A stretch of 64,000 bases of DNA from Mesostigma viride (taxonomy: Eukaryota; Streptophyta; Mesostigmatophyceae; Mesostigmatales; Mesostigmataceae): contig RPFO01000154.1 in the NCBI GenBank assembly GCA_009746045.1, positions 9,035,693 to 9,099,692 of the forward strand, read 5' to 3'. A program made the position numbers and the translations under genes. The notes below the pieces were generated by a model. It searched no databases and had not been told where the DNA came from. It was given only the letters and a program-made list of their open reading frames with translations. This document shows positions 52,274 through 62,141 of this stretch, in pieces (within the stretch, counting starts at the first letter, position 1; every line of letters begins with the position of its first letter).

Positions 52274-54682
52274 TCACTTGATGAAGCGAGTAAAGCGGCA
52301 ATCAGTGGCAAGAACGCCCGTGGTCATGTAGTCCTTTGTGTCTCCCTCCACCGGGTACCTACTATTCGGGTTGGCATATGACTGGCCCAGGATGCCATGC
52401 ACATCGGCACTGTTGTCAAACTGCTTGACTTGCAGGTTTAGGAAATTGGTGCTTGGGCCTGCGCCTTGCTCCCAAAAGGCAGCTCGCACCACCTCTACCT
52501 CAGTGACCATCACTCTAGGGATGGCGACAAGCACCCTGGTCCTGGAACGGGTGACGATGACCCCAGATGGAAGCTTCATGGTTGCTTGGCGCCCTAGCAG
52601 CAGCTCCCCGTTGATCCGCACAGTGCCAAAGGAGACGGCAAAGGCAGTTCCTGGCGCAGCCTTGGCATCGATCAGGATGCGGTCGGTGCCGTACAGGATT
52701 CCAATCTGGTCCATCCACGTGCGCGTGTCAGGCTGGGAGGCGGAAACTGCTTGCACGCTGTTGACAGCGCCAACGAACCGCGCGTTTATCTGCACCTGTT
52801 TGTCAGTCACGATGCAGTAGCTGTGGCCAGCAACACCGTTCCAGTCAAACTTGAGCCCCGTGGCCGTGGTGAAGTGGGGATCTGATTGAACCGATGCCAG
52901 GGGGGGGGTGTCAAAGACCGCCTGGACCTGGACATCCACGGCGGTCCCGACGAGCGCGAAAACAACCTCTGCCATGCGGTCCCTCCCCTGCTGTGAGTTT
53001 AGCAAGTCCCGCACATGCTCGCCTTGGGGGCCAGATTCCACGTAGGCACGCAACGCCAGCAGGATGTCACCACCATCTGCCAGCAGCTTGCGACGCCGGC
53101 GGTCGTCATCACTGTCATCACTATCACTGGTTGGGTCATCCTCGCCCGTAGAAGTATTCATTGGTGGCTCCCACAGTGCCAGCTCGATCGCGCATGCTGG
53201 AAGGCCTAGGAAGGCGTCACTGGCCAGCGCGGCGCTGATGTTAGCGAGGCTGATGCTAGTCGTGGTGCAGTTGATCAGGGACAGGGAGATGAGTGCGTTG
53301 ACGTGGAGTGGTGAGGGGCACACAGAGTTGTTGTCGTGGATGAAGTCCCTATCCGAGAAGTAGCAGGACGGGTTGAGCCTGTAACAATTGGCATTGCCAA
53401 CACAGTCTGGGGTGGCCGCTGGGCAGTTCCAATCCACATCTGGAGCGCTGGCTGTGTCGAAACAAGCTGGGCAAGAAGGCCCATAGTTGCCCCCTGCCCA
53501 GACTGTTAGGCCGGCACGACTGGGCATCGGCCCGCAGATTAGAGGATTATCTCTCACACCCAAAAGTTTGAGGGTTGGCAATTGCCCTAGCTCCGGTGGG
53601 ATGGTGCCGACCAGTCGGTTCCCCTCTAGCGTCAGCCAAAAGAGGGATTGCAATTGCCCCAGTTCCGGTGGGATGGTGCCGCTCAGTTGGTTCACCTCCA
53701 GGTGAATCTGAAAGATGCTTTGAAATTGCCCCAGCTCCGGCGGGATGGTGCCCATCAGTTGGTTCTCATTTAGCAGAAGAGTTGTAAGGGATTGCAATTG
53801 CCCCACCTCCGGTGGGATGGTGCCGACCAGTTGGTTACCTCTTAGAATCAGAGATCGGAGGGATTGCAATTGCCCCAGCTCCGGTGGGATGGTGCCGTTC
53901 AGTCGGTTCCCATCTAGCGCCAGATATGTGAGGGATTGCAATTGCCCCAGCTCCGGGAAAATGGTGCCCGTCAGTTGGTTGTCACCCAGCGTGAGTTCTT
54001 GGAGGGATTGCGACAATCCCAGCTCCGGTGGGATGGTGCCGCTCAGTTGCTGGTAAAATAGCGACAGAGATTGGAGGGATTGCAATCGCCCCAGCTCCGG
54101 TGGGATGGTGCCGCTCAGTTGGTTCTCTTCTAGCGACACTACTGTCAACTTTGTCAACGCGCCCAGCTGACTCGAGAGGGTACCCGAAAGGTCACTTGCG
54201 CCCATCCAGATTTCAGTTACGCGTCCACTTTCATCGCATGCGATAAAAGTTTGCCAGTCCCCCTGGCAGAAGTCCACGCTAGTGCTGGGCAGCTCAGTTG
54301 CCGCATTGGTGAAGGCTTGAACTTGAGCTAGCAGCGCCGCACCGTCATCCGCATCGACATTTACCAGAAGTCGCCGTTGTGTTTGTGCCACGCGGCCCAT
54401 ATTCTTCGAGTCACCTCCAGCTTCTGCTGCCTGCATTCCTGTAGTCAGATCAGTCACAATATCACCTTTGTTCACGTGGCCGGTGTGAGGTGCGCCCCGC
54501 AAATGACCCGCAGAGATAGCGTAGTAGTTGCCAGCGTCAGCGTCCTCTACGACCGCTAGAGTTCCGACGTCGTCAGCTGACTTTGACTGCGAGGCGACGG
54601 CCGCGGCGGCAACAACATGCCACGAAAACAGCAAGATGCCCGCCACGAAAGCGGCCATGATCCTGCAAACCGCGGGTGTCAT
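52274..54682 (-). CDS. Secreted leucine-rich-repeat protein with RootCap-type C-terminal domain
   Basis: An intact 802-codon frame without introns. The N-terminus (FVAGILLFSWHVVAAAAVAS) is a signal peptide or anchor. After an LRR cap (FCQGDWQTFIACDESGRVTE) there are nine 24-residue plant-type repeats of form LGQLQSLxxLxLxxNQLxGT-IPPE, about residues 170-390. A Cys-rich segment and an acidic/basic linker (DDPTSDSDDSDDDRRRRK) follow. The last ~200 residues have SDPHFTTATGLKFDWNG, YCIVTDKQVQINARFVG, TRTWMDQIGILYG, ADVHGILGQSY and VLATDCRFTRF. This order matches the plant RootCap family (DPRF...DG, FC-VSD--L-INAHFIG, HGVLGQTY, ATDC--ARF). It is likely extracellular and carbohydrate- or protein-binding. 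The LRR units are very similar at DNA level, suggesting recent unit duplication or homogenisation. This is the clearest host gene here. Confidence 0.85.
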   Translation of the reverse strand: MTPAVCRIMAAFVAGILLFSWHVVAAAAVASQSKSADDVGTLAVVEDADAGNYYAISAGHLRGAPHTGHVNKGDIVTDLTTGMQAAEAGGDSKNMGRVAQTQRRLLVNVDADDGAALLAQVQAFTNAATELPSTSVDFCQGDWQTFIACDESGRVTEIWMGASDLSGTLSSQLGALTKLTVVSLEENQLSGTIPPELGRLQSLQSLSLFYQQLSGTIPPELGLSQSLQELTLGDNQLTGTIFPELGQLQSLTYLALDGNRLNGTIPPELGQLQSLRSLILRGNQLVGTIPPEVGQLQSLTTLLLNENQLMGTIPPELGQFQSIFQIHLEVNQLSGTIPPELGQLQSLFWLTLEGNRLVGTIPPELGQLPTLKLLGVRDNPLICGPMPSRAGLTVWAGGNYGPSCPACFDTASAPDVDWNCPAATPDCVGNANCYRLNPSCYFSDRDFIHDNNSVCPSPLHVNALISLSLINCTTTSISLANISAALASDAFLGLPACAIELALWEPPMNTSTGEDDPTSDSDDSDDDRRRRKLLADGGDILLALRAYVESGPQGEHVRDLLNSQQGRDRMAEVVFALVGTAVDVQVQAVFDTPPLASVQSDPHFTTATGLKFDWNGVAGHSYCIVTDKQVQINARFVGAVNSVQAVSASQPDTRTWMDQIGILYGTDRILIDAKAAPGTAFAVSFGTVRINGELLLGRQATMKLPSGVIVTRSRTRVLVAIPRVMVTEVEVVRAAFWEQGAGPSTNFLNLQVKQFDNSADVHGILGQSYANPNSRYPVEGDTKDYMTTGVLATDCRFTRFIK

Positions 54683-54758
54683 GATACTCGTCTGGGAATC
54701 GGTCCCCCCAAGGACGCCATTACCAAGCCAAGCCTAGCTGGGAAGTAGGCTGCGCCCA

Positions 54759-54850
54759 AATGTTGGACAGTGTTGGACTGGAAGGTTGGCGGCCGGTTCC
54801 CGACCGGTTCCTCACCTGTCGGGCCCGCCGTCCAACAATTGTCCAACATT
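54759..54850. repeat. Inverted repeat just upstream of the LRR gene
   Basis: AATGTTGGACAGTGTTGGAC (54759-54778) pairs with GTCCAACAATTGTCCAACAT (54830-54849), with a GC-rich spacer that can pair further (CCGGTTCCCGACCGG). It lies about 75 bases upstream of the ATG, in the likely 5' UTR or core promoter. It may be a small foldback element or a cruciform. Confidence 0.7.
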
Positions 54851-54859
54851 CGGGGCCTT

Positions 54860-55414
54860 CCTGCCCCGAATGTTACAGGACTACTTCGTTCCAGCAGTAA
54901 ATAAACTAATAACCAAGACAGAACCGGAAATTCAAGGGATAATTCTTGGGAAATTCGATGATTATTAGAAAGAGCTGCAAAATTATCAGCGGATTCTGGT
55001 TCTGCAACTTCTGAGCGTTTCATAAGCGCATAGGCGTTAGGATGAACAGCTCAGCCGGACCTGAACAGAGGTGAACTAGCAAAGTCGCAGCTGCGCATCC
55101 TTGCTATCAGCCTATCACCAGATCATCCCGCAGCGCCCAGCCTCGCCGCATCCAGAAATGGTACGAAATCCCGTACTTTGAGTGCCCTTGACTGCAGCTG
55201 AATCGGGCTTGACGCCTATCCTATTAGCCTTTCACCTGTCACCGCCACACCGCACGTGTGTGTGCCCACCTTCATTAGGATTCGCTGATACTCATTTCCC
55301 CTCTCACCTCTTTGGTCCGTAATTGGCTAATAAAATATACCCATTCCCCCGAAATCGGGCTTGACGAGAAATCAAGTAACGTGCGTGTTTGCAACTTGCC
55401 CGTTGAAACTCTAC
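54860..55414. other. No gene recognised
   Basis: Upstream region of the LRR gene. The phrase CCGAAATCGGGCTTGACGAG at 55348-55367 is repeated at about 55706-55725. Confidence 0.4.
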
Positions 55415-55639
55415 GGCGGAGCCAATTTTCGGAAGAACCTCACCCTTATGCTTGCAAATTCGGGACAAATTCGGTGGATGGATGGATGGATGGATGGATG
55501 GATGGATGGATGGATGTATGGATGGATTGACGGATTTTCAATTTTTCATCCCCTATTCCTATGTTTTCTCACGTGTACGGCCTTATAAGCTTCGCCAATT
55601 CTGGCGAACCTAACGGTTCTTCCGAAAATTGGCTCCGCC
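55415..55639. repeat. 225-bp foldback with 25-bp perfect arms around (GGAT)n
   Basis: The 25 bp starting GGCGGAGCCAATTTTCGG (55415-55439) occur in exact reverse complement at 55615-55639. Between them is a (GGAT)n array at 55474-55527. This could be a miniature inverted-repeat element, but no clear target duplication is visible. Confidence 0.7.
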
Positions 55640-56019
55640 TGATAAATACCCATTTACCTGGCTATATTTGGAATAAACGTACACCTATTTACCTGGAAAT
55701 ACCCATTTACCCGGAAATCGGGCTTGACGAGAGCTGTCGAATGCCGTACTGTACAGAACTAGAAGTCCGTCAGAGTAGGAGGGGCTGGGCTGCTAGCCTA
55801 ATTCTACCGTTAAGTTACGTTCCCGCTTTAAGTTACGACGCCCATAATTTGGCGGCGATGGTAACTTGAAGCGGGAATGACTGTACTGTATTGCGATTGC
55901 GATGTTCCGCGAATGAATGATGGTCCTTTCGGGACCCTTGACCTTTCAGCAGAGTCATGGGTTCTTGGCCTGGGGCGGTGGGGCCTGACCTGATCAGTGA
56001 CCTGGGGCCTGGCGCATGA

Positions 56020-56203
56020 GTCAGTCAGTCAGTCAGTCAGTCAGTCAGTCAGTCAGTCAGTCAGTCAGTCAGTCAGTCAGTCAGTCAGTCAGTCAGTCAG
56101 TCAGTTAGTCAGTCAGTTGCCACCAGTTATCCGACAGAGCTGGCGCATGAGTTCATCAGACCAACTACAGCTGTAACGGCTGGAATTCAGAAGCATTCAG
56201 CCT

Positions 56204-56236
<33 letters not shown>
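56020..56236. repeat. (TCAG)n and (CAA)n microsatellites
   Basis: About 24 TCAG units at 56020-56117 with one TTAG variant, then (CAA)n at 56204-56236. An unrecognised 101-codon plus frame (56311-56616) lies between here and the next gene and may be 5' UTR. Confidence 0.9.
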
Positions 56237-56649
56237 TCAGCCTACTGGAAGAAGACGTGCGGCGTGGGATACAACTGACTAAGTAAATAACTAAAAATAA
56301 GAAGACCTACTTGCCTTCTGACGGACGCACAGAGTATATTCTATTCTCAGCCGGCACGCACGTGGACCATTATTTTTGGGTTTTGGACTCCATCAGCCAG
56401 CACTGCGACGCAAGCGCTCTATATAACCAGTGCCAGACCGAGCACTGCAATGTCTTTGTTTATAGCACGAAACGCGACGATCGATCATTTGACGACCCTC
56501 CATCAAAGAACTGCGCATCAGGATTCAAACTTGCGTATTCTTGTCTTTGGGCGACGTATAGCGCGGAGTTTTCGGAGTTGTGTAGGATTTCCACCATGCT
56601 CAGATTGCTAGAATGACTAGAGAATTGTAAGGAGTAAACACTTCACACC

Positions 56650-59600
56650 ATGAATAACAATCAGCTCACCGAGAAGGCTCTCAGGGATGTCTTTTCTGTC
56701 CCGTCCTACATATCGGTTGGATCAAAAGACACCCCTGTTGAGTACTGTGTAAAATCTCGTAAGTTTGCCTCCTGTGCCTGTTAATCTTGGCTAATGTTGG
56801 AAGGATAACCGTGCTTGGACGTACCTGGCGAGCCGGTTATGCGCCTCGCTAATACCGGTGGCTCGTTTTGCAGTTGTTGGTCACTTTTGAACAGATAAGC
56901 CTGTCACCATTTGTATGAAAGTGATCTGCTGATTGCGGCGTGTGAGTAAAGCACGCACAATATACTGGCTGACTTTTTCGCTTGCTGTTGTTTAAAGGGA
57001 GTGCTGTACTGGGATCCTAATAAGACCGTATTTGTCTTGCTTCTCCTGTGTCACGCCCGCAGCCACCCGGTCAGCTCACGCGGGAAAGCAGTTTCTAACG
57101 ACAGGACCAAAAGCCGGAAATACACCTGACGCATTTCTGGAAAAGAAACACAATTGGATTGCTGATGTAAGTAATGTGGAGCTCTCTGGCTTCTTAATAC
57201 TGTCACCCTGCGTAGATTTTGCTGGTTGTTGCTGGTACGGGGACCCGGTAGCAGCTTGCCCACATAAGGTTTTGAAAACGCCAGTGACCTTTCATATAGA
57301 CAGTTGCCACCCTGGCTATCCCTGCAGTGTGTTCAAACTGAAATTTCAGCTTGCCAGCATATTTGTGGGACCTGCATTCAATGCGTCTCATTCCTGTGGC
57401 TGGTGCAGCCTCCTGTGTCAATTAGGGATGTCTGCGTGCATGCCCAGACGGTTATTTGGCTCCCAGATGGCCCAATTAGCCAGCGGTGCTAAAGAACCTG
57501 AAGCCTTTCTTACAGGCTGGCTTGGATCTATTTTGCATGCAGCTGGTCCCCACCTGGCGGCACGCCTCGCTTCCTATCCCCTTGTCCTCGCAACATGTGT
57601 GGACACCCGCCCATGGGGTGTTGCATGATGCCCGTTATTACTACCAGCATGTCCTGATAGGCACAGGGGGGGCAATAGGTTTTAGTGGAGTAGGTATTGG
57701 GGGGTCGGTACGGTGCAGTATGGGCACATGAGGCAGCATCATGTGCGCCGGCAGCACTGGGAGGTAGAGTCATGCGGTCCCCCTCGGTCTGCACCCCCCA
57801 GGCGGTGCACCGCTTCTGCTGGTGCCATGGAGAAGTGAATGAGACCACAGCTGGCATCCCCCCTCACCGCGTGCTTACCTGAGATGCTTGCGTCCCTCTG
57901 CCACCACCACCACCACCACCAACACCAACACCAACACACCAACACACCACCACCACCACCCACCACCACCCACCACCAACAACAACACCAACACCAACAC
58001 CAACACCACCAACACCAACACCAACACCACCAACACCAACACCACCAACACCAACACCAACACCACCAACACCAACACCAACACCAACACCAACACCAAC
58101 ACCAACACCAACACCAACACCAACACCAACACCAACACCAACACCAACACCAACACCAACACCAACACCAACACCAACACCAACACCAACACCAACACCA
58201 CCACTACCACCACCACCGCCGCCACCGCCGCCACCACTACCACCACCACCGCCGCCACCACCACCAACACCACCACCACCAACACCACCAACACCAACAC
58301 CAACACCAACACCAACACCAACACCAACACCAACACCAACACCAACACCAACACCAACACCAACACCAACACCAACACCAACACCAACACCAACACCAAC
58401 ACCAACACCAACACCAACACCAACACCACCAACACCAACACCACCAACACCAACACCAACACCACCCTGCAGGGGGCCCCCTACGTGGACAAGCTGAGCT
58501 ATCAGAATGAGCAGAAGGAGAAGAAGAAGGGCTTCTACTCGGGGGACTTCAAGCGGCGGGACGAGTTCTCCAACACCTTCCGCACGGAGCAGTACCGGGA
58601 ACAACTCAAGGTGGGGAGGGGGGATGGGAACAGCTCAAGGCGGGGAGGGGGGGTGGGAACAGCCCAAGGTGGGGAGGGGGGGCAGGAACAAGTTATGGTG
58701 GGGTGGGGGGCGGGAACAGCTCCAGGCGGGGAGGGGGGCGGGAACAGCTCAAGGTGGGGGAGGGGGGCGGGAACAGCTCAAGGTGGGGAGGGGGGAGGGG
58801 AACAGCTCAAGGTGGGGAGGTGGGGCGGGAACAAGTCATGGTGGGGAGGGGGGTGGGAACAGCTCAAGGTGGGGAGGTCGGGCGGGAACACTTGATGGTG
58901 GTGGGGGGTGCAGGAACAGCTTAAGGTGGGGAGGGGGGGCCGAGAACGGTGATGGTGGTGGGGGGGGGCGCATGCAGTGTGTGGCTTTGGTGGGGGCCAG
59001 TTCATGGTTGGCATGGGATGGGGTGGGTGGGGTGGGTGCCTGTGAGCGGGCCAGCTAGTGAGGGCAGTGGTGGTGGAGCATGGCTGTGGGCTGTGGGCAT
59101 TTGGATGGAATGCTTTGGAACGCGCTCGACCGCGTGGGCGTACAGAGGGGCCTTGTGGACGCGCTAGCCGGGGACACGACCGATAAGTATAGAGAAATAG
59201 GTACGGTTTCATACCGCTTCACCATGGTGTAACTTGTAATCGAAAGAGTCGCCCCCCCCCTCCCGCTCTCGCTCTGGCTCTCTCCCCAACCCCCGCACCC
59301 GCCTCCACCTCCACCCCCACATCCATCCCCACCCCACCCCCACAGCGACCCCCACCCCCATCCCTTACCCCTCCTCCTCCCACCCCTGCGTTCCATGTCT
59401 CACATTCTCCTGTCCATGCGGATGTTGCTCCACGATTGTGCACCCACCCACGCGTCACTGGGGAACGATGCTTTGATTTGCGTCGCCACTGCACCGCCTG
59501 CCCCTTGCGTGTGCCAGAAAGAGCACAAGCAGTCGAAGAAGGCGCTGAGCGAGCTGCAGGCGGACCTGGCCACACGGCGCACCTTTTCGGGGACGATGGA

Positions 59601-61929
59601 GCGCACCAAGGGCAAGGTGGGTCATGGGCTGCGGCATTCTAGGGAAGGGTGTTGGCGCAACGGGGAAGGGGGGTGGGCATGCTGCGACGCACCTCACCCT
59701 CTCCAGACACTGTTTCGGTGTACCTTTCTTTGGGAGGAAGGGGTTTTATATGGGAGCGACGACCTGACCCCCGCTCAGCAGCAACAGCGACGTGACCTGT
59801 GGCCTGAATACCTCCGCCACAAGCAGGACCCCCAGCAGCCCAAGGTGTACTGGAGGGGGGCGGGGACCTGATGATCAACCACAAGATGTGGACGCCCCCA
59901 GCGTGCTAGACTAGAATAGCCCTAGCTTGACTTCATCGGTAGTCACTGTTGCCATGGCAGCCATGCTTAGAATGTTTGCATGCCTAGCTGTGCCACCATA
60001 CCTAGTCACGTGCACCGCTCACGCACGGTACACAACCAGCCACAGCCTTAGCTTAGTCTTTGTACAGCCATGCTACGTCATGGCTTCGATCAGATTACTT
60101 GCCCACGCTCCTTGCTATGATATGCTCACATGGGTCTTATTGCACCCACAGTTTGCCGGATCGTTAGCATGTCTTTTAGCTAGCGCGCCCGAATGCAGCT
60201 GTGGCATGCCTTTGGCATGAAGGAGACTGGGGGTCTCTGCCCTTTCTCCTGTTGTGCACACACAGGGATTAAAAGCACTTCGGTGCTCCGTGACTCCCCA
60301 ACGGGAGCACGAGTTTAATTAATTAATTAATATGGGAGCAAGGCAAAGGGGGTTGTGGGGGGGGCGATGGAGGGATGTGGCACCACGGGAAGGGGAACAA
60401 GGGAGGGGGGGAAGGGATTAGAATTGTGGAGATGGGCTCTGGGCAGTGTGTAGAAGCAAGTGTGCGTTCGGGGGACGATTTGTCATGCCCGAAGCAAAGA
60501 CACGGAGTTTACAGGGGGGTGCAGGTAGAGTGCAACCGCCTGTGTCCTGGAGAGGGGATCCAAGGTATGCATGTGTTCAAGGCAGGCGCGGTATCGGACA
60601 TGTACAACACGCACTGGATGGAGCACACTTCTCTTGTTGATGTTGGTTCCTTGCCGAGCATTTTACGTACGTCTGATGTGGTAGCATCCTGTGGCTGTGC
60701 ATGCTTGCCACACCCACCAAAAACATGCCCACCCACCACTTCTGGTCACACCCCCAAACCGCCATGCTCACCCACCCTTGGGGCCAACGTGGACACCTTG
60801 GACCTCCCCCCCCCGCCCCGCCCCAGTTTGAGGGCCCCGAGCATCTGTACGACGTGGGCCGCGGCGCGTCCACGGAGCACTGCGCCAAGTGCCACCGGGA
60901 GACGTTCTACTGCCCGCACAAGGCGTCGTACGGCAACCAGAACCCGGGGGAGACCAAGGTGAGGCAACGACAACAGCCCGGCGAGGCAAGTAGAACACGA
61001 GGCAAGGAGAGCGTTAGACCAGTAGAGTATACGGCAACCAGAACCCGGGGGGGACCGAGGTGAGGCAACGACAACAGCTCGCGCGAGGCAAGGAGAGCGT
61101 GAGACCAGTAGAGTATACGGCAACCAGAACTCGGGAGACCGAGGTGAGGCCAGCATAGGGTACGGCAACAAGAATGGAAGATACTTGCCACGTACGGCAA
61201 CCAGAACCTTGCGGGGAGACCAAGGTGAGGGGGAAGAGGGGCGAGATCGCGGCAAGGAGGGAGGGAGGGAGGGAGGGAGGGAGGGAGGGAGGGAGGGAGG
61301 GAGGGAGGGAGGGAGGGAGGGAGGGAGGGAGGGAGGGAGGGAGGGAGGGAGGGAGGGAGGGAGGGAGGGAGGGAGGGAGGGAGGGAGGGAGGGAGGGAGG
61401 GAGGGAGAGGGAGGGAGGGAGGGAGGGAGGGAGGGAGGGAGGGAGCGAGGGAGGGAGGGAGGGAGGGAGGGAGGAAGGGAGGCTTGAAGCCATGGTGACA
61501 ACTGGGCTGAATCTGTGGGAATTTGGAAGAGAAAGGAAGGCGAGAGGAAACAGAAAACAGATGGAGGACAGGCTTGGGGGTCAGAGAGCCTGCATGACTG
61601 CAGGCCATGCGGTTTGATCCAACCACCGCCTGCGTGGAGGTGTTGTATTGCAGCTTGTGTTTCCTTTGGGCAGTGACCCGTCATCCGTTTGTCACAGCCT
61701 TGTACGGCAGGCGATGAGGCGCCCTTGTGGGGATGCCCTGCGTGCGGTGGCGCCCTATGCACGAGGCCTGCGTGGCTGACGTTTGGGCCTCCCATGTGTG
61801 GGGTGACGCCGCGTGCTTGTGTCCACCTTGGTTTTGCCATCCTCACCGGCTCTTCCCATTCTTATGCTTTGTCCCCTTGTTCCCGCCCCCCTCCCCTTCT
61901 CCCCTTCTTTCCCCCCCTCTCTCTCCCCT

Positions 61930-61960
<31 letters not shown>

Positions 61961-62141
61961 CCTCCCCCCCCCCCCGCAGCGATTTGGCACATTACGCGTG
62001 TCGTCCCAGGAGGTTGGCATGACGGCCAACGAGATCGAGTACAGCACGCCGCAGTACGCGCGCCGTTCGGTCACGCGCGACGAGTTCTTCCGGCGCACGT
62101 CACGCGGCACGCTCACCGGCTCCGGCTACGGATCGCAGTAG
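56650..62141 (+). CDS. Conserved-looking spliced gene, six exons, about 247 aa; possible cilium/flagellum-associated protein
   Basis: Predicted exons: 56650-56758, 57063-57166, 58473-58610, 59518-59616, 60827-60958 and 61980-62141. All introns have GT...AG, and the phases fit (phase 1 after exon 1, phase 0 after the others). Exon 1 reads [27 protein letters not shown]; exon 2 has [13 protein letters not shown]. The LFS...YITVG plus KQFL-GPK pattern resembles the N-terminus of the CFAP96 (C4orf47) ciliary family. The rest ([73 protein letters not shown]) is basic, charged and repeat-free, with a possible CxxC...C zinc site. I cannot name it firmly. Exons 1-2 could belong to a separate gene. 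Coding sense and splice sites of exons 3-6 are the best supported. Confidence 0.65.
57898..58466. repeat. (CACCAA)n minisatellite at the end of intron 2
   Basis: CACCAA and CACCAC units with a GCCGCCACC variant block in the middle. The array runs to within a few bases of the predicted acceptor CCCTGCAG at 58465-58472. The repeat-encoded His/Gln, Thr/Asn and Val/Gly frames are not genes. Confidence 0.9.
58611..59000. repeat. GC-rich minisatellite in intron 3
   Basis: Units of about 30 bp built on GGGAACAGCTCAAGGTGGGG. The first unit overlaps the exon 3 donor (CAACTCAAG|GTGGGG), so the array seems to have grown by duplicating the exon-intron boundary. Downstream, at about 59250-59390, the DNA is C-rich. 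Confidence 0.75.
59758..60329 (+). mobile_element. 5'-truncated ORF1-only LINE in intron 4
   Basis: The 10-bp target duplication ATATGGGAGC lies at 59748-59757 and 60330-60339. The insert starts inside ORF1 ([29 protein letters not shown], then one frame over NHKMWTPP), continues for ~420 bp without ORF2, and ends with GCTCCGTGACTCCCCAACGG, GAGCACGAG and a (TTAA)n tail. Together with 6718-8729 it shows that ORF1 joined directly to the 3' end is the mobile form. Confidence 0.85.
60929..61230 (+). repeat. Tandem copies of the exon 5 / intron 5 splice donor
   Basis: The exon end TACGGCAACCAGAACCCGGG, GGAGACCAAG|GTGAGG recurs at about 61030-61065, 61114-61148 and 61191-61230, with a partial copy near 61159. 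Each full copy keeps a GAG or AAG|GTGAGG donor. Spacer units (CAACGACAACAGC, GCAAGGAGAGCGT, AGACCAGTAGAGTA) are shared too. This is a minisatellite seeded by the exon boundary. Confidence 0.85.
61256..61980. repeat. (GGGA)n tract and poly-C acceptor tract in intron 5
   Basis: GGGA repeats at 61256-61480. The polypyrimidine tract before the last exon includes 28 uninterrupted C residues (61930-61957) and ends CCCCCGCAG at 61979. Between them is non-coding DNA. Confidence 0.9.

Noticed and set aside
56311-56616. 101-codon ORF upstream of the spliced gene
   Set aside because: Cys-rich but matches nothing known; stops just before the predicted ATG and is more likely 5' UTR or chance.
57839-58895. 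His/Gln, Thr/Asn and Val/Gly repeat proteins at the CACCAA array
   Set aside because: Three frames are open at once over a minisatellite that lies in an intron directly before a splice acceptor.
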